Source: a virus. From it: a DNA stretch of 32,223 nt. Both the position numbers and the translations under genes were made by a program. The notes beneath the pieces are model-generated. The model did no database searches. It was given only the letters and a program-made list of their open reading frames with translations, and was not told where the DNA came from. Of the stretch, positions 5,485 to 12,470 are shown piece after piece; the first letter of the stretch is position 1; the number at the start of each line of letters is the position of its first letter. The DNA lies in IMG/VR virus record IMGVR_UViG_3300042340_000225, positions 1 through 32,223 of that record; one strand, 5' to 3'.

Positions 5485-6005
5485 ATCTGCCAGTTGATTG
5501 GTTTGTATCCAGATCTATCTTTCTTGACATTCTCATTGCAAGTAAGGTCCTCACATCCTTCAATGTACTCAGGATATTTGACTCCTTGATCATCCATCAG
5601 ATATCCAATCAATCTCTCCTTGTAAAAAAATGCATCCTTTCTCAGCTGATCTCTGAATGCTGCCTGTTCACTGTCTGAATTTGGCTGGAGATTCTCATCT
5701 TGCACTCGGCCAACAGCTTTATTTGTCAACTTCTCATTGAGCAACAAGGCACATCTATAATCAACAAAGGCCACAAGGCATGGCACAACATAGTCATTCA
5801 TCAGATCCAAGTAATCTTGTGTCCAGGTTGATGTCTCAACTCTGTTCAATAGGGCCTTATACAATGGTGTTCCTAATGCTGGTTGCACATGCATGTCTTG
5901 GCTCCTCTTGATGGCAACTGCCAGGAGCTTTGTATCTGTATTGTTGTGAATCAATCCAAGTTTCTTGAGATTCTCAACTGATAATAAATAGTTCATTGTG
6001 CTCAT
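5481..6005 (-). CDS. head-tail connector protein
   Basis: The protein has 174 residues from the ATG at 6005, which overlaps the portal stop as ATGA. A longer frame to 6035 would need a GTG start and a 34-base overlap. It is all-helical, with a pattern typical of gp6-like adaptor proteins: a short N-terminal helix, the segment DMHVQPALGTPLYKAL, a long helix (LMNDYVVPCLVAFVDYRCAL) and a C-terminal cysteine-containing tail. Such proteins bind as a ring below the portal and receive the tail. Its position between portal and tail terminator agrees. Confidence 0.75.
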   Translation of the reverse strand: MSTMNYLLSVENLKKLGLIHNNTDTKLLAVAIKRSQDMHVQPALGTPLYKALLNRVETSTWTQDYLDLMNDYVVPCLVAFVDYRCALLLNEKLTNKAVGRVQDENLQPNSDSEQAAFRDQLRKDAFFYKERLIGYLMDDQGVKYPEYIEGCEDLTCNENVKKDRSGYKPINWQI

Positions 6006-7984
6006 CTTTGTCTTATTACTAATTGTTGCACCCACTCATGACGACACCAAGGTGTATTGGCTCCAGTATCTGGATTGTGATACCATCCTCCTCTGTATCT
6101 CCAGACATCTCTGTCCACTCTCATTGAGATGGTGTTGATTTCCTCTCTTGTGTACTTTCTATTCAAGCCAATCAAGCGTTGACAGAAAGCTCTTGATTGA
6201 GTCATCACTGGAGGAATGCCAGGGATCTCTCTGTATGTGTACACAACCTCGAATCTTTCAGCTGGTACCTCAACCTCCTCAATCAATGTTGATCCTGTCT
6301 CAGTTATTTCCATCTTGCTCACAAGTTCCCAGTCAGTGAGCCTCTTGAGACTCTTGGCAACCTCCTCAACAGTTGTATTCAATGCCTGTGATATTGCAAC
6401 TCCATCCTCACCTTTCTGAATCAAGGAAAGAACATTCTTGTCAATATCTTTGAGGCCAACTTTTATCTCTCCAATGGTTGCAAAAATCTGCTCTTGCTTG
6501 CTGAACACTTCCTCTGATGGTGTATTCCACACAATAGGATAGGATGCAAGCACTTTGAACTCATGGGATGGTGTACCATATTGAGCAAAGTATCCAATCT
6601 CATCATCTGAGAATGACTCCTGATGCTTGCATGATGACATCTGTTGAGCTCCTGATGGTTGCAATCCCACAATTCTCCTGGCTTGTGCCTCATCAATTGT
6701 TGGGAATGATGCAAGCACAATGCTCAATGCACTCTCTGATGTTAACAATCCTTCTTTTATCTTGGCAACTACATCAATCAATGATGCAATCTGTGCTCCA
6801 TTTAGAGCTGATTTAGCAACATCCACTTGTGTCTCATTTGATGGTATATCTCCAGCTGTTGCTGGTGCCTCAGCAACAGGTTGCTCTGCTCCGATTGGAG
6901 CCACATCCTTGAGCTTGACCTTACCAACAAAGCCAGAAAGCTCTGCCATGTAGTTGATCATCCACTCAAGTCTCTTTTGCCTTGACTCAACATAAGTCTT
7001 TTTAAATATCTCATAAAGATCTCCAGTCTCAGCTGCATTGAATGAGCCAGCTGGAGCAACTCCAAACAATGATGGAGCAACAACTGAATGAGCAACCAAG
7101 ATATTCTGTTGCACACTGTTCTCAGTTGTCTCATATCTCTTGTCAAGATCATTGCCATTCAAGCTCTGTACAATGGGAGCCTTGTCCTTCGTATCACTGA
7201 ATGTGATGACAATCTCTCCAGCATCCTCAACAGATTGACTGCGACCTTTAACTTGTGCCTTGATATTCTCTGCCTCCTCCTGTGTCTCTGGATATCCATC
7301 AGTGAATGAGATCATTGTGCCCCCCTTGAATGAGTTTGCAATCTCATGCATGTGGAATCTTGAGATATCAACATCAGTTTGGATGGCTGTGATACCACCA
7401 TAATATGGAGGCTTGGGATAAATTCCTTTTTCTTTCTTTGTTTTCTTGACAGGATCTTTATAGTATATTATGAACTTGCCTGTCTTGTTGTTCATATCAA
7501 GGGCTGGAATAGCTCTCAGATTCGTTTTCTCAGCACTTTGTTGCATTGCTGTCCAATCATCACTGATATAGTACATTCTCTCACTCTCATCAACTCTGAT
7601 TGAGTCAAGATCCACATGTTCCCACACAGCAACTCTTGATCCATCTCTGTTCCATGTGCCTATTGCACAGAATCCTCCGAACATTTCATAATCATGAGCC
7701 AGCATCTCTGCAATCTCATTCATATCAAACTCTGCATACTTATTCTCAATGAATGGTTGCATATTACCAGAGACAATCTCAAGGCCTCCTCCAGCAATAT
7801 AGTATGTTTTGTTCTTGATGATACCTTGATGCCATGCAGATCCATTGTATAGATCAATCAAAAAATAAGGATAGTCATTCTTTTTACCCCATTTAATGAA
7901 TCCAAGCATCCTATCTTTCTCCTCATCAGGCTTGATATAGTCCTTTTTGAATGTGAGGCTTGTCATTTTAACTGAATCACTCAT
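6002..7984 (-). CDS. portal protein with long C-terminal extension (MuF-like domain)
   Basis: The 660-residue protein starts with an HK97/PBSX-type portal of about 380 residues. Visible hallmarks are KNKTYYIAGGGLEI near 57-70, SFKGGTMISFTDG, and the wing/crown segment VVAPSLFGVAPAGSFNAAET with the following helix. The portal is the dodecameric ring through which DNA enters and leaves the head. Residues from about 390 to 660 are unusual: a helical linker ending in SRAFCQRLIGLNRKYTREEI, RGGWYHNPDTG and TPWCRHEW. That ending resembles the C-terminus of minor head proteins (MuF family) in other phages. No separate minor head protein is seen, so this gene may be a fusion. The portal part is sure, the fusion reading moderate. 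Confidence 0.88.
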   Translation of the reverse strand: MSDSVKMTSLTFKKDYIKPDEEKDRMLGFIKWGKKNDYPYFLIDLYNGSAWHQGIIKNKTYYIAGGGLEIVSGNMQPFIENKYAEFDMNEIAEMLAHDYEMFGGFCAIGTWNRDGSRVAVWEHVDLDSIRVDESERMYYISDDWTAMQQSAEKTNLRAIPALDMNNKTGKFIIYYKDPVKKTKKEKGIYPKPPYYGGITAIQTDVDISRFHMHEIANSFKGGTMISFTDGYPETQEEAENIKAQVKGRSQSVEDAGEIVITFSDTKDKAPIVQSLNGNDLDKRYETTENSVQQNILVAHSVVAPSLFGVAPAGSFNAAETGDLYEIFKKTYVESRQKRLEWMINYMAELSGFVGKVKLKDVAPIGAEQPVAEAPATAGDIPSNETQVDVAKSALNGAQIASLIDVVAKIKEGLLTSESALSIVLASFPTIDEAQARRIVGLQPSGAQQMSSCKHQESFSDDEIGYFAQYGTPSHEFKVLASYPIVWNTPSEEVFSKQEQIFATIGEIKVGLKDIDKNVLSLIQKGEDGVAISQALNTTVEEVAKSLKRLTDWELVSKMEITETGSTLIEEVEVPAERFEVVYTYREIPGIPPVMTQSRAFCQRLIGLNRKYTREEINTISMRVDRDVWRYRGGWYHNPDTGANTPWCRHEWVQQLVIRQR

Positions 7985-8345
7985 ATATGTTGAATGTTAT
8001 GTTTGTCGAAAATTCTGTACCTGGAGAATCAAGTTCATACACATTAGCTCGGCCCTCCTCAACAAGTCCATCAGAGAACTCTGGATCCAGGTTGCTGGAT
8101 GATGTTTGCTGATAAACTCTGTATATATAGTATCCATCATATGGAAAGGTAACATCCACACCATCCTCAATGGTGAATTCATCATATCTCTCAGTGTTTG
8201 TTGAGATATTTGGGAGGATGCAATATACCTTCTCAAATGATTGTTGATGTTCAAACTCAAACAGATAGTAAACTGGAGTCACTGTTGTCAGCTCCGTTAC
8301 TGTCACTATCATTGTTGATGTTGAATTCCTTTGAATCCTTAGCAT
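7977..8345 (-). CDS. conserved structural-region protein, beta-rich, unknown function
   Basis: The protein has 122 residues and a beta-rich pattern. It starts MLRIQRNSTSTMIVTVTE and continues PVYYLFEFEHQQS. I recall similar proteins, with the same N-terminal form, in late regions of phages from Bacteroidota, where they remain unassigned. That N-terminus supports the ATG at 8345 although it overlaps the upstream gene by 89 bases. A second ATG at 8312 is possible. It lies between the tube-like protein and the portal and overlaps the portal start by 8 bases. A small virion or assembly role is likely. Confidence 0.72.
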   Translation of the reverse strand: MLRIQRNSTSTMIVTVTELTTVTPVYYLFEFEHQQSFEKVYCILPNISTNTERYDEFTIEDGVDVTFPYDGYYIYRVYQQTSSSNLDPEFSDGLVEEGRANVYELDSPGTEFSTNITFNIYE

Positions 8346-8493
8346 CTTTTATTAGTTTTGGTTTTCTCTTTTCAAAGATATCAATAATTCCAGAAGCAAG
8401 ATATAAATCCTCCTTGCCTCTCTCAATGATCATCCATTTTTTGAACACTGGGCTCCATGCCTTTGTGCCAATTAGTTTTGCTTTTATTTCCAT
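8257..8493 (-). CDS. small conserved late protein, unknown function
   Basis: The 78-residue protein has an ordered N-terminal 50 residues (KAKLIGTKAWSPVFKKWMII, then LYLASGIIDIFEKRKP) and a low-complexity acidic tail rich in N, D and S. The tail overlaps the next gene over 89 bases. The N-terminal part is of a type I associate with phages of Bacteroidota. It follows a strong terminator-like hairpin, so it may be expressed less than the capsid and tube genes upstream. No motif indicates function. Confidence 0.68.
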   Translation of the reverse strand: MEIKAKLIGTKAWSPVFKKWMIIERGKEDLYLASGIIDIFEKRKPKLIKDAKDSKEFNINNDSDSNGADNSDSSLLSV

Positions 8494-8507
8494 ACAACTA
8501 AGTTATT

Positions 8508-8538
8508 AAAAAAAAGGGAGAGATTACTCCCTCCCTTT
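8508..8538 (-). terminator. intrinsic terminator-like hairpin after the tube-like gene
   Basis: Minus-strand AAAGGGAGGGA (8538-8528), a GTAA loop (8527-8524) and TCTCTCCCTTT (8523-8513) form an 11-pair stem with one wobble, followed by a U-run. It sits between the tube-like gene and the next late gene in the same direction, so it is likely a partial terminator or an mRNA-stabilising end that lowers expression downstream. Confidence 0.75.
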
Positions 8539-8561
8539 CAACCTATTTATTAACCCACTTA

Positions 8562-9092
8562 TTAAATAGATGGAGATTGTTGTGTCAATAATGTTGCAAC
8601 AACAGATGCATCAACATCTGGCACCTCATCATTTTCCATTCCTGTCAATACAAGATCATGGCCATTTCTGTCAGACTTAACTGTTCCTGATCCATATGCT
8701 GATCCATCAGCAATCTGCAATCCTTCTCCAAAGCCAAGAGCAACGTATTCTCCTGATGCTTTCTCAACAATACAAACAACCTCATTTTGTGCTAACAAAT
8801 GAATCTCTGATCTCAATTCCTTGGTGTCTGATGCCAAGATCATTGTCAGAGTTTGGTTGTACCACAATGTGCCGTTGTCTTTGTTTACTTGGATTGGTGC
8901 TGTGTAGCTTGACAAGTTGCTTTTTAATTTGTATTGAAACACCTCACCAGTCACTGTCAATGAAGTAACTTCATTGGCTGTGATGGTTGATGCACTTACA
9001 TTGCCAAGAGGAAAGAGAATGACACTCTTGATTCCTCCTTTTCCATTGGTACATGTTCTGTCATTGTACCCTGTTGTCATATTACAGCTCAC
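8562..9092 (-). CDS. tail tube-like / virion structural protein
   Basis: The protein has 176 residues. The start is a GTG at 9092 giving MSCNMTTGYNDRTC; related proteins in phages of Bacteroidota, as I recall them, begin with the same Cys-Asn pattern followed by GGIK, which favours GTG over the in-frame ATG five codons in. The body is beta-rich and ends with LQIADGSAYGSGT, SDRNGHDLVLTGMEN and DVPDVDAS-like strands, close to tail tube proteins. Its place right after the major capsid, between two strong hairpins, suggests high expression as expected for a tube. A head decoration protein is the alternative. Confidence 0.65.
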   Translation of the reverse strand: MSCNMTTGYNDRTCTNGKGGIKSVILFPLGNVSASTITANEVTSLTVTGEVFQYKLKSNLSSYTAPIQVNKDNGTLWYNQTLTMILASDTKELRSEIHLLAQNEVVCIVEKASGEYVALGFGEGLQIADGSAYGSGTVKSDRNGHDLVLTGMENDEVPDVDASVVATLLTQQSPSI

Positions 9093-9119
9093 TGTTCTAA
9101 GTATTAATTGTTATACAAT

Positions 9120-9141
9120 AGGGAGGAGTTGCCCCCTCCCT
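9120..9141 (-). terminator. GC-rich hairpin after the major capsid gene
   Basis: Minus-strand AGGGAGGGG, a GCAA tetraloop and CTCCTCCCT form a 9-pair stem with one wobble. The following bases (ATTGTATAAC) are a poor U-tract, so it is more likely an mRNA-stabilising or weak attenuating structure than a full terminator. It lies 10 bases beyond the major capsid stop. Confidence 0.6.
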
Positions 9142-9150
9142 TAATTATTT

Positions 9151-10122
9151 TTAGTTAGGTGATCCTGTTCCGTTCCAAACTCCGATTTGATTCAAGAATG
9201 GTACTTGCACACCAGCTCTGAATTTAGATCGTAAATAAAGAACATCATCATCTTGAGAATACCACAACTCAAAGTTGTCAAAGTCAGATCTCAAGTCAGT
9301 ACCGAATACAAACTCAGATGCACGACCTGTGTAAATATTGTCAAGACCATTCAATCCATTAACTTTAACCACTCGCATGTTAGTTCCTGGTACAATTACC
9401 TCATCCATTGTTGCAATTGCAGCTGGAGAGTAATGGAAGAAATTCTGGTCAACTAAATCTTTAATCAAGAAATTAAAGTTCTCACGACCTGTGAAACATA
9501 CGAAATCAGCTGATTCAGCAATGTTTGCTGGTGTGTTCTCAAATGACTCATAAAAAACATCATAAGCATTTGTTGCAGAGATTGATGCTGTTGATGATGT
9601 ATTCAAGTTCACACAACCATTTCCAGTTGTTAAGAATTGACGGAATCCATTCATCCATTGTAGGTTGCCAGTTCCTGTTGCTTTGTTACCTTTCCAGATT
9701 AATGAATCTAATTCTCTTGAATGTAATTTCAAAAGATAGTCAATAATTTGTTGCTCAAATGGTAAGTTTTTGTCCTCTGCCATTGCACCTGGTCTCAATC
9801 CTAATTGTGTCCAGAATCCAGCAAGATCCTTGTTACAAAAAGATTTCATGAATCCAAGAGTCTCAACAGCAATTGCACGATCAGTGAATACTGTATCTCC
9901 AGATGGAGTCATTGAACAATCACCAGCTTGGTAAACAATTGAGTCATCAAGTAACTTGATCTCCTCAGATCCTTTGATACCTTCCTGGATTGTGATGTAT
10001 TGTAATGTTTTTGCCTCTGTTACGGCACGAACAGTCAACTGCTCTCTTTGCTCGTCAACATACGCTGCTAAGCCTGACACATCATAGTCAAACTTGTCTT
10101 TGATCATTTTTTTTAGTGACAT
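9151..10122 (-). CDS. major capsid protein, HK97-like
   Basis: This 323-residue protein is the likely major capsid subunit. It follows protease and scaffold genes and has the HK97-type sequence rhythm. An N-terminal helical arm is followed by a long spine region (DKNLPFEQQIIDYLLKLHSR near 117-136). Later come VPGTNMRVVKVNGLNG and a late strand block (FELWYSQDDDVLYLRSKF) before the C-terminus. It uses several CGT/CGA arginine codons and has about 14 CG dinucleotides per kb, whereas most genes have 0-5. That fits selection for host-preferred codons in the most highly expressed gene. A strong hairpin follows its stop. Confidence 0.85.
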   Translation of the reverse strand: MSLKKMIKDKFDYDVSGLAAYVDEQREQLTVRAVTEAKTLQYITIQEGIKGSEEIKLLDDSIVYQAGDCSMTPSGDTVFTDRAIAVETLGFMKSFCNKDLAGFWTQLGLRPGAMAEDKNLPFEQQIIDYLLKLHSRELDSLIWKGNKATGTGNLQWMNGFRQFLTTGNGCVNLNTSSTASISATNAYDVFYESFENTPANIAESADFVCFTGRENFNFLIKDLVDQNFFHYSPAAIATMDEVIVPGTNMRVVKVNGLNGLDNIYTGRASEFVFGTDLRSDFDNFELWYSQDDDVLYLRSKFRAGVQVPFLNQIGVWNGTGSPN

Positions 10123-10130
10123 TGTTTTAC

Positions 10131-10865
10131 TTATTTATTTTTTAATAGAAATGCTTGTCTGGTTGTCAAGTTACCAACTTTTGAGAATTTCTCGTTCTCT
10201 CTTGTTTCAACTGATGGTTGTGCTTTGAAAGTCTCGAATTCACTTTTCAATGAGCTCAACTCATTCACAAGTTGTGTGTTGCTGTCTGCAATGGCCTTTG
10301 TCATTTCTGCTAAGCCTTCGACAGCTTGAGAGAATGATTCAAGTCTTGCATTGATGATGTTCTCAACATCTGTTGCTGAGAATTCAGATGATGCCTCCAT
10401 CTCTGTTGCTTCATTAATTTTGTTTACAACAGCACTTGCAACATCATATGCTCTGTCCATCTCAAGGCCTAATTGTTCAGCAATCACCTCTGTCACTTGC
10501 TCCAATACAGCTGGCAATTGCTCTGCTGATATTGCTTCAAATTCCTCTGGTTGCTCATCACCTGGATCAGCTGCGGATTGAGCTTCCTCTCTTGTGTCAA
10601 TGATCTCTGTGATGATGCCCTCTGCATCAACCACAATTGAGACTCCTTCCATCTCACCAGTCAAGGAATGTGTACCCTCTGGAGCTGGAATCATCTCACC
10701 ATCAGCAACAACAAAAACAGGCATCCCAACCTCAAGAGCTTCATACTCAATGACAGTCACACCATCAACCAAAGTTGCTTGCTCAAAATTTGAGGCCTCT
10801 TTTTTGTGGAATGCTCCCTTTATTTCGGATAGCAAATCCATTACCTTCTTGAAATTTTGATTCAT
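10131..10865 (-). CDS. capsid scaffolding protein
   Basis: The protein has 244 residues and is strongly acidic and helical. The N-terminal 100 residues contain a beta module (TLVDGVTVIEYEALEVGMPV, then IPAPEGTHSL and VVDAEGIITEI) often seen in scaffolds of this phage type. The central part is an acidic linker, and residues from about 165 on form a long coiled coil ending in a basic tail (TTRQAFLLKNK). Scaffolds guide capsid assembly and are then removed by the protease; the gene lies between protease and major capsid as expected. No catalytic residues are present. Confidence 0.8.
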   Translation of the reverse strand: MNQNFKKVMDLLSEIKGAFHKKEASNFEQATLVDGVTVIEYEALEVGMPVFVVADGEMIPAPEGTHSLTGEMEGVSIVVDAEGIITEIIDTREEAQSAADPGDEQPEEFEAISAEQLPAVLEQVTEVIAEQLGLEMDRAYDVASAVVNKINEATEMEASSEFSATDVENIINARLESFSQAVEGLAEMTKAIADSNTQLVNELSSLKSEFETFKAQPSVETRENEKFSKVGNLTTRQAFLLKNK

Positions 10866-10887
10866 TTTATTGTTTATTTATTATGTG

Positions 10888-11793
10888 TTATTGTTCTAAA
10901 ATGCCAGCTTGTTTCAATTTTGATGCGGCCCATCTCTTGCCAGCAAGCCCTCCCCATAATAGATAGGAGATGGTGCCACAAGCATTTGAATCCTCTGGAT
11001 CATAGTATTCCTCTGCTCTTGACAGATATGAATACATGCGTCTAATTGTTGACAGGCTGAGATTCTTTCTCTGTGACAACTGGCGTGCTCTGATCTTGCC
11101 GGTCTGAGTTGCACACTTGTTGCCATTCTTTTCATTTAGCTCAATCCCTCTCCTTGCATTGTTCACAACAGCATCTGGATAGTCATTGAAAAAAATGATA
11201 TATTCACTCACCTTCTTGAGCTCTGTGTACAATTGGCCCATGAACTCCTCCTCCATGGTTGTGCCTGTCTCAATCAAGTTGAATACACCCTCAATGGAGA
11301 ATCCTTTGAACACTCCATTCTTGGCAGCTTCATAAACTTCCTTGTCAGTGACTTTGTAGCTCACAAGCCATGAGCCATTGGTTGCATCCTTGAATCTCTC
11401 TGGAGCTGTGAATCCTTTCTCATTGTCAATCACATAACTCATGACCATGTAAATCCCCTCAACAACTCTTGTCTCATCATGCTCAAGATTCACATTGTTG
11501 AAATTGTTTCTCCTGGCATAATCAAAAACAATGTCTTTTATGGCCTTTGGTGTGAACACAACATAATACTCCTCATTGGTATCATCCTCTCTCCGATATA
11601 TTGGAGTATCAGCTGAGATGGCAATTCCTGTGATGATCTGCTCATCATCATTGAATTGATATTTCTTTTGCTTTGAGAAGGTGTCAAAAAGTTTCTCATG
11701 TGCTGGATGCACAACCAATGAATTGAATGACACTGTTGTATCTGTATCCTGGAGATCAATCATGATCTCATAAACTGGCAATTCTCTCATCAT
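10888..11793 (-). CDS. prohead protease (XkdF-like) with C-terminal helical domain
   Basis: The 301-residue protein has an N-terminal domain of about 190 residues with the pattern of XkdF/prohead proteases: FNSLVVHPAHEK near 24-35, TPKAIKDIVFDYARRNNFNN, a likely histidine in VNLEHDETRVVEG, and FKGFSIEG near 163-170, where the serine would be catalytic. The C-terminal 90 residues (YPDAVVNNARRGIELNEKNG and ISYLLWGGLAGKRWA) form a domain that I have seen attached to several head proteins of phages. The enzyme cuts scaffold and capsid arms during maturation. It starts only 8 bases from the divergent plus-strand gene. Confidence 0.78.
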   Translation of the reverse strand: MMRELPVYEIMIDLQDTDTTVSFNSLVVHPAHEKLFDTFSKQKKYQFNDDEQIITGIAISADTPIYRREDDTNEEYYVVFTPKAIKDIVFDYARRNNFNNVNLEHDETRVVEGIYMVMSYVIDNEKGFTAPERFKDATNGSWLVSYKVTDKEVYEAAKNGVFKGFSIEGVFNLIETGTTMEEEFMGQLYTELKKVSEYIIFFNDYPDAVVNNARRGIELNEKNGNKCATQTGKIRARQLSQRKNLSLSTIRRMYSYLSRAEEYYDPEDSNACGTISYLLWGGLAGKRWAASKLKQAGILEQ

Positions 11794-11801
11794 ATTATAT
11801 T

Positions 11802-12470
11802 ATGTATCTTTGTTCAATGGTATTTGTGTATCCATATAAGAGGAGCCCTGATCACTTTGACATCATGCAATCAATTGCCTGGATCAAGAGAGTATATCCA
11901 GAGGCAACCATTTACACCATTGGAGATGCTGTGCCTGGAGCTCTCAATATACCATGCACTCAATACAACAACATCAGAGGGATTGATGTGACCAACAGGA
12001 TCTTGACTTTTGCCAGGACCATTGGAGGGGATTTCATTTATATGAATGATGATTTTTATATCTCAGAGAAATGGAGTCCTGATGTGGTATATTTCAAAGG
12101 AATCCTTGAGATCAATCCTAATCATCCAGCACATTATCAAGAGGCCGCAAGAAATACAGCTGAATTTCTCATGCACAACAAGTTCCCTCTCAACAATTAT
12201 GAATGCCATCAACCTGTCAAGATGAACTCTACCAAGTTGCTCAAGTTATTTGATCAGATCAATTGGCAAGATGGCAACCATTTTATCAAAAGCATATATC
12301 TGAATGTCTATAAATGCAATGCACAACCAGGTGAGAATGTCAAGTTGCACAGGCCAGATGTGACAAAAGCATCCGAATTCCTGAGAATATATGGATGCTT
12401 CAGCACTGGAGAGGCCTTTCTTTCAAAGGCTGGAGTTGATTTCTTAAAAAGAGGTCTTAGCCTCTTGTAA
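11802..12470 (+). CDS. Stealth-like sugar transferase, the only plus-strand gene
   Basis: The 222-residue protein resembles the Stealth family of sugar-phosphate transferases and related GT-A folds. It has VFVYPYKRSPDHF near 7-19, a strand with YTIGDAVPGALNI, the hallmark FIYMNDDFYI near 78-87 (the acidic pair should bind metal-nucleotide), and later HQPVKMNSTKLLKLF with NHFIKSIYLNV, like the third conserved Stealth region. Stealth proteins transfer hexose-phosphates in capsule synthesis. The gene is read against all others and ends inside the tape measure tail. A TATCTTTG box (11805-11812) just before an internal ATG at 11817 could be its promoter with a very short leader; then that ATG would be the start. 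CpG content matches its neighbours, so it is probably a long-term resident. Fold moderate, substrate unknown. Confidence 0.75.
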   Translation: MYLCSMVFVYPYKRSPDHFDIMQSIAWIKRVYPEATIYTIGDAVPGALNIPCTQYNNIRGIDVTNRILTFARTIGGDFIYMNDDFYISEKWSPDVVYFKGILEINPNHPAHYQEAARNTAEFLMHNKFPLNNYECHQPVKMNSTKLLKLFDQINWQDGNHFIKSIYLNVYKCNAQPGENVKLHRPDVTKASEFLRIYGCFSTGEAFLSKAGVDFLKRGLSLL

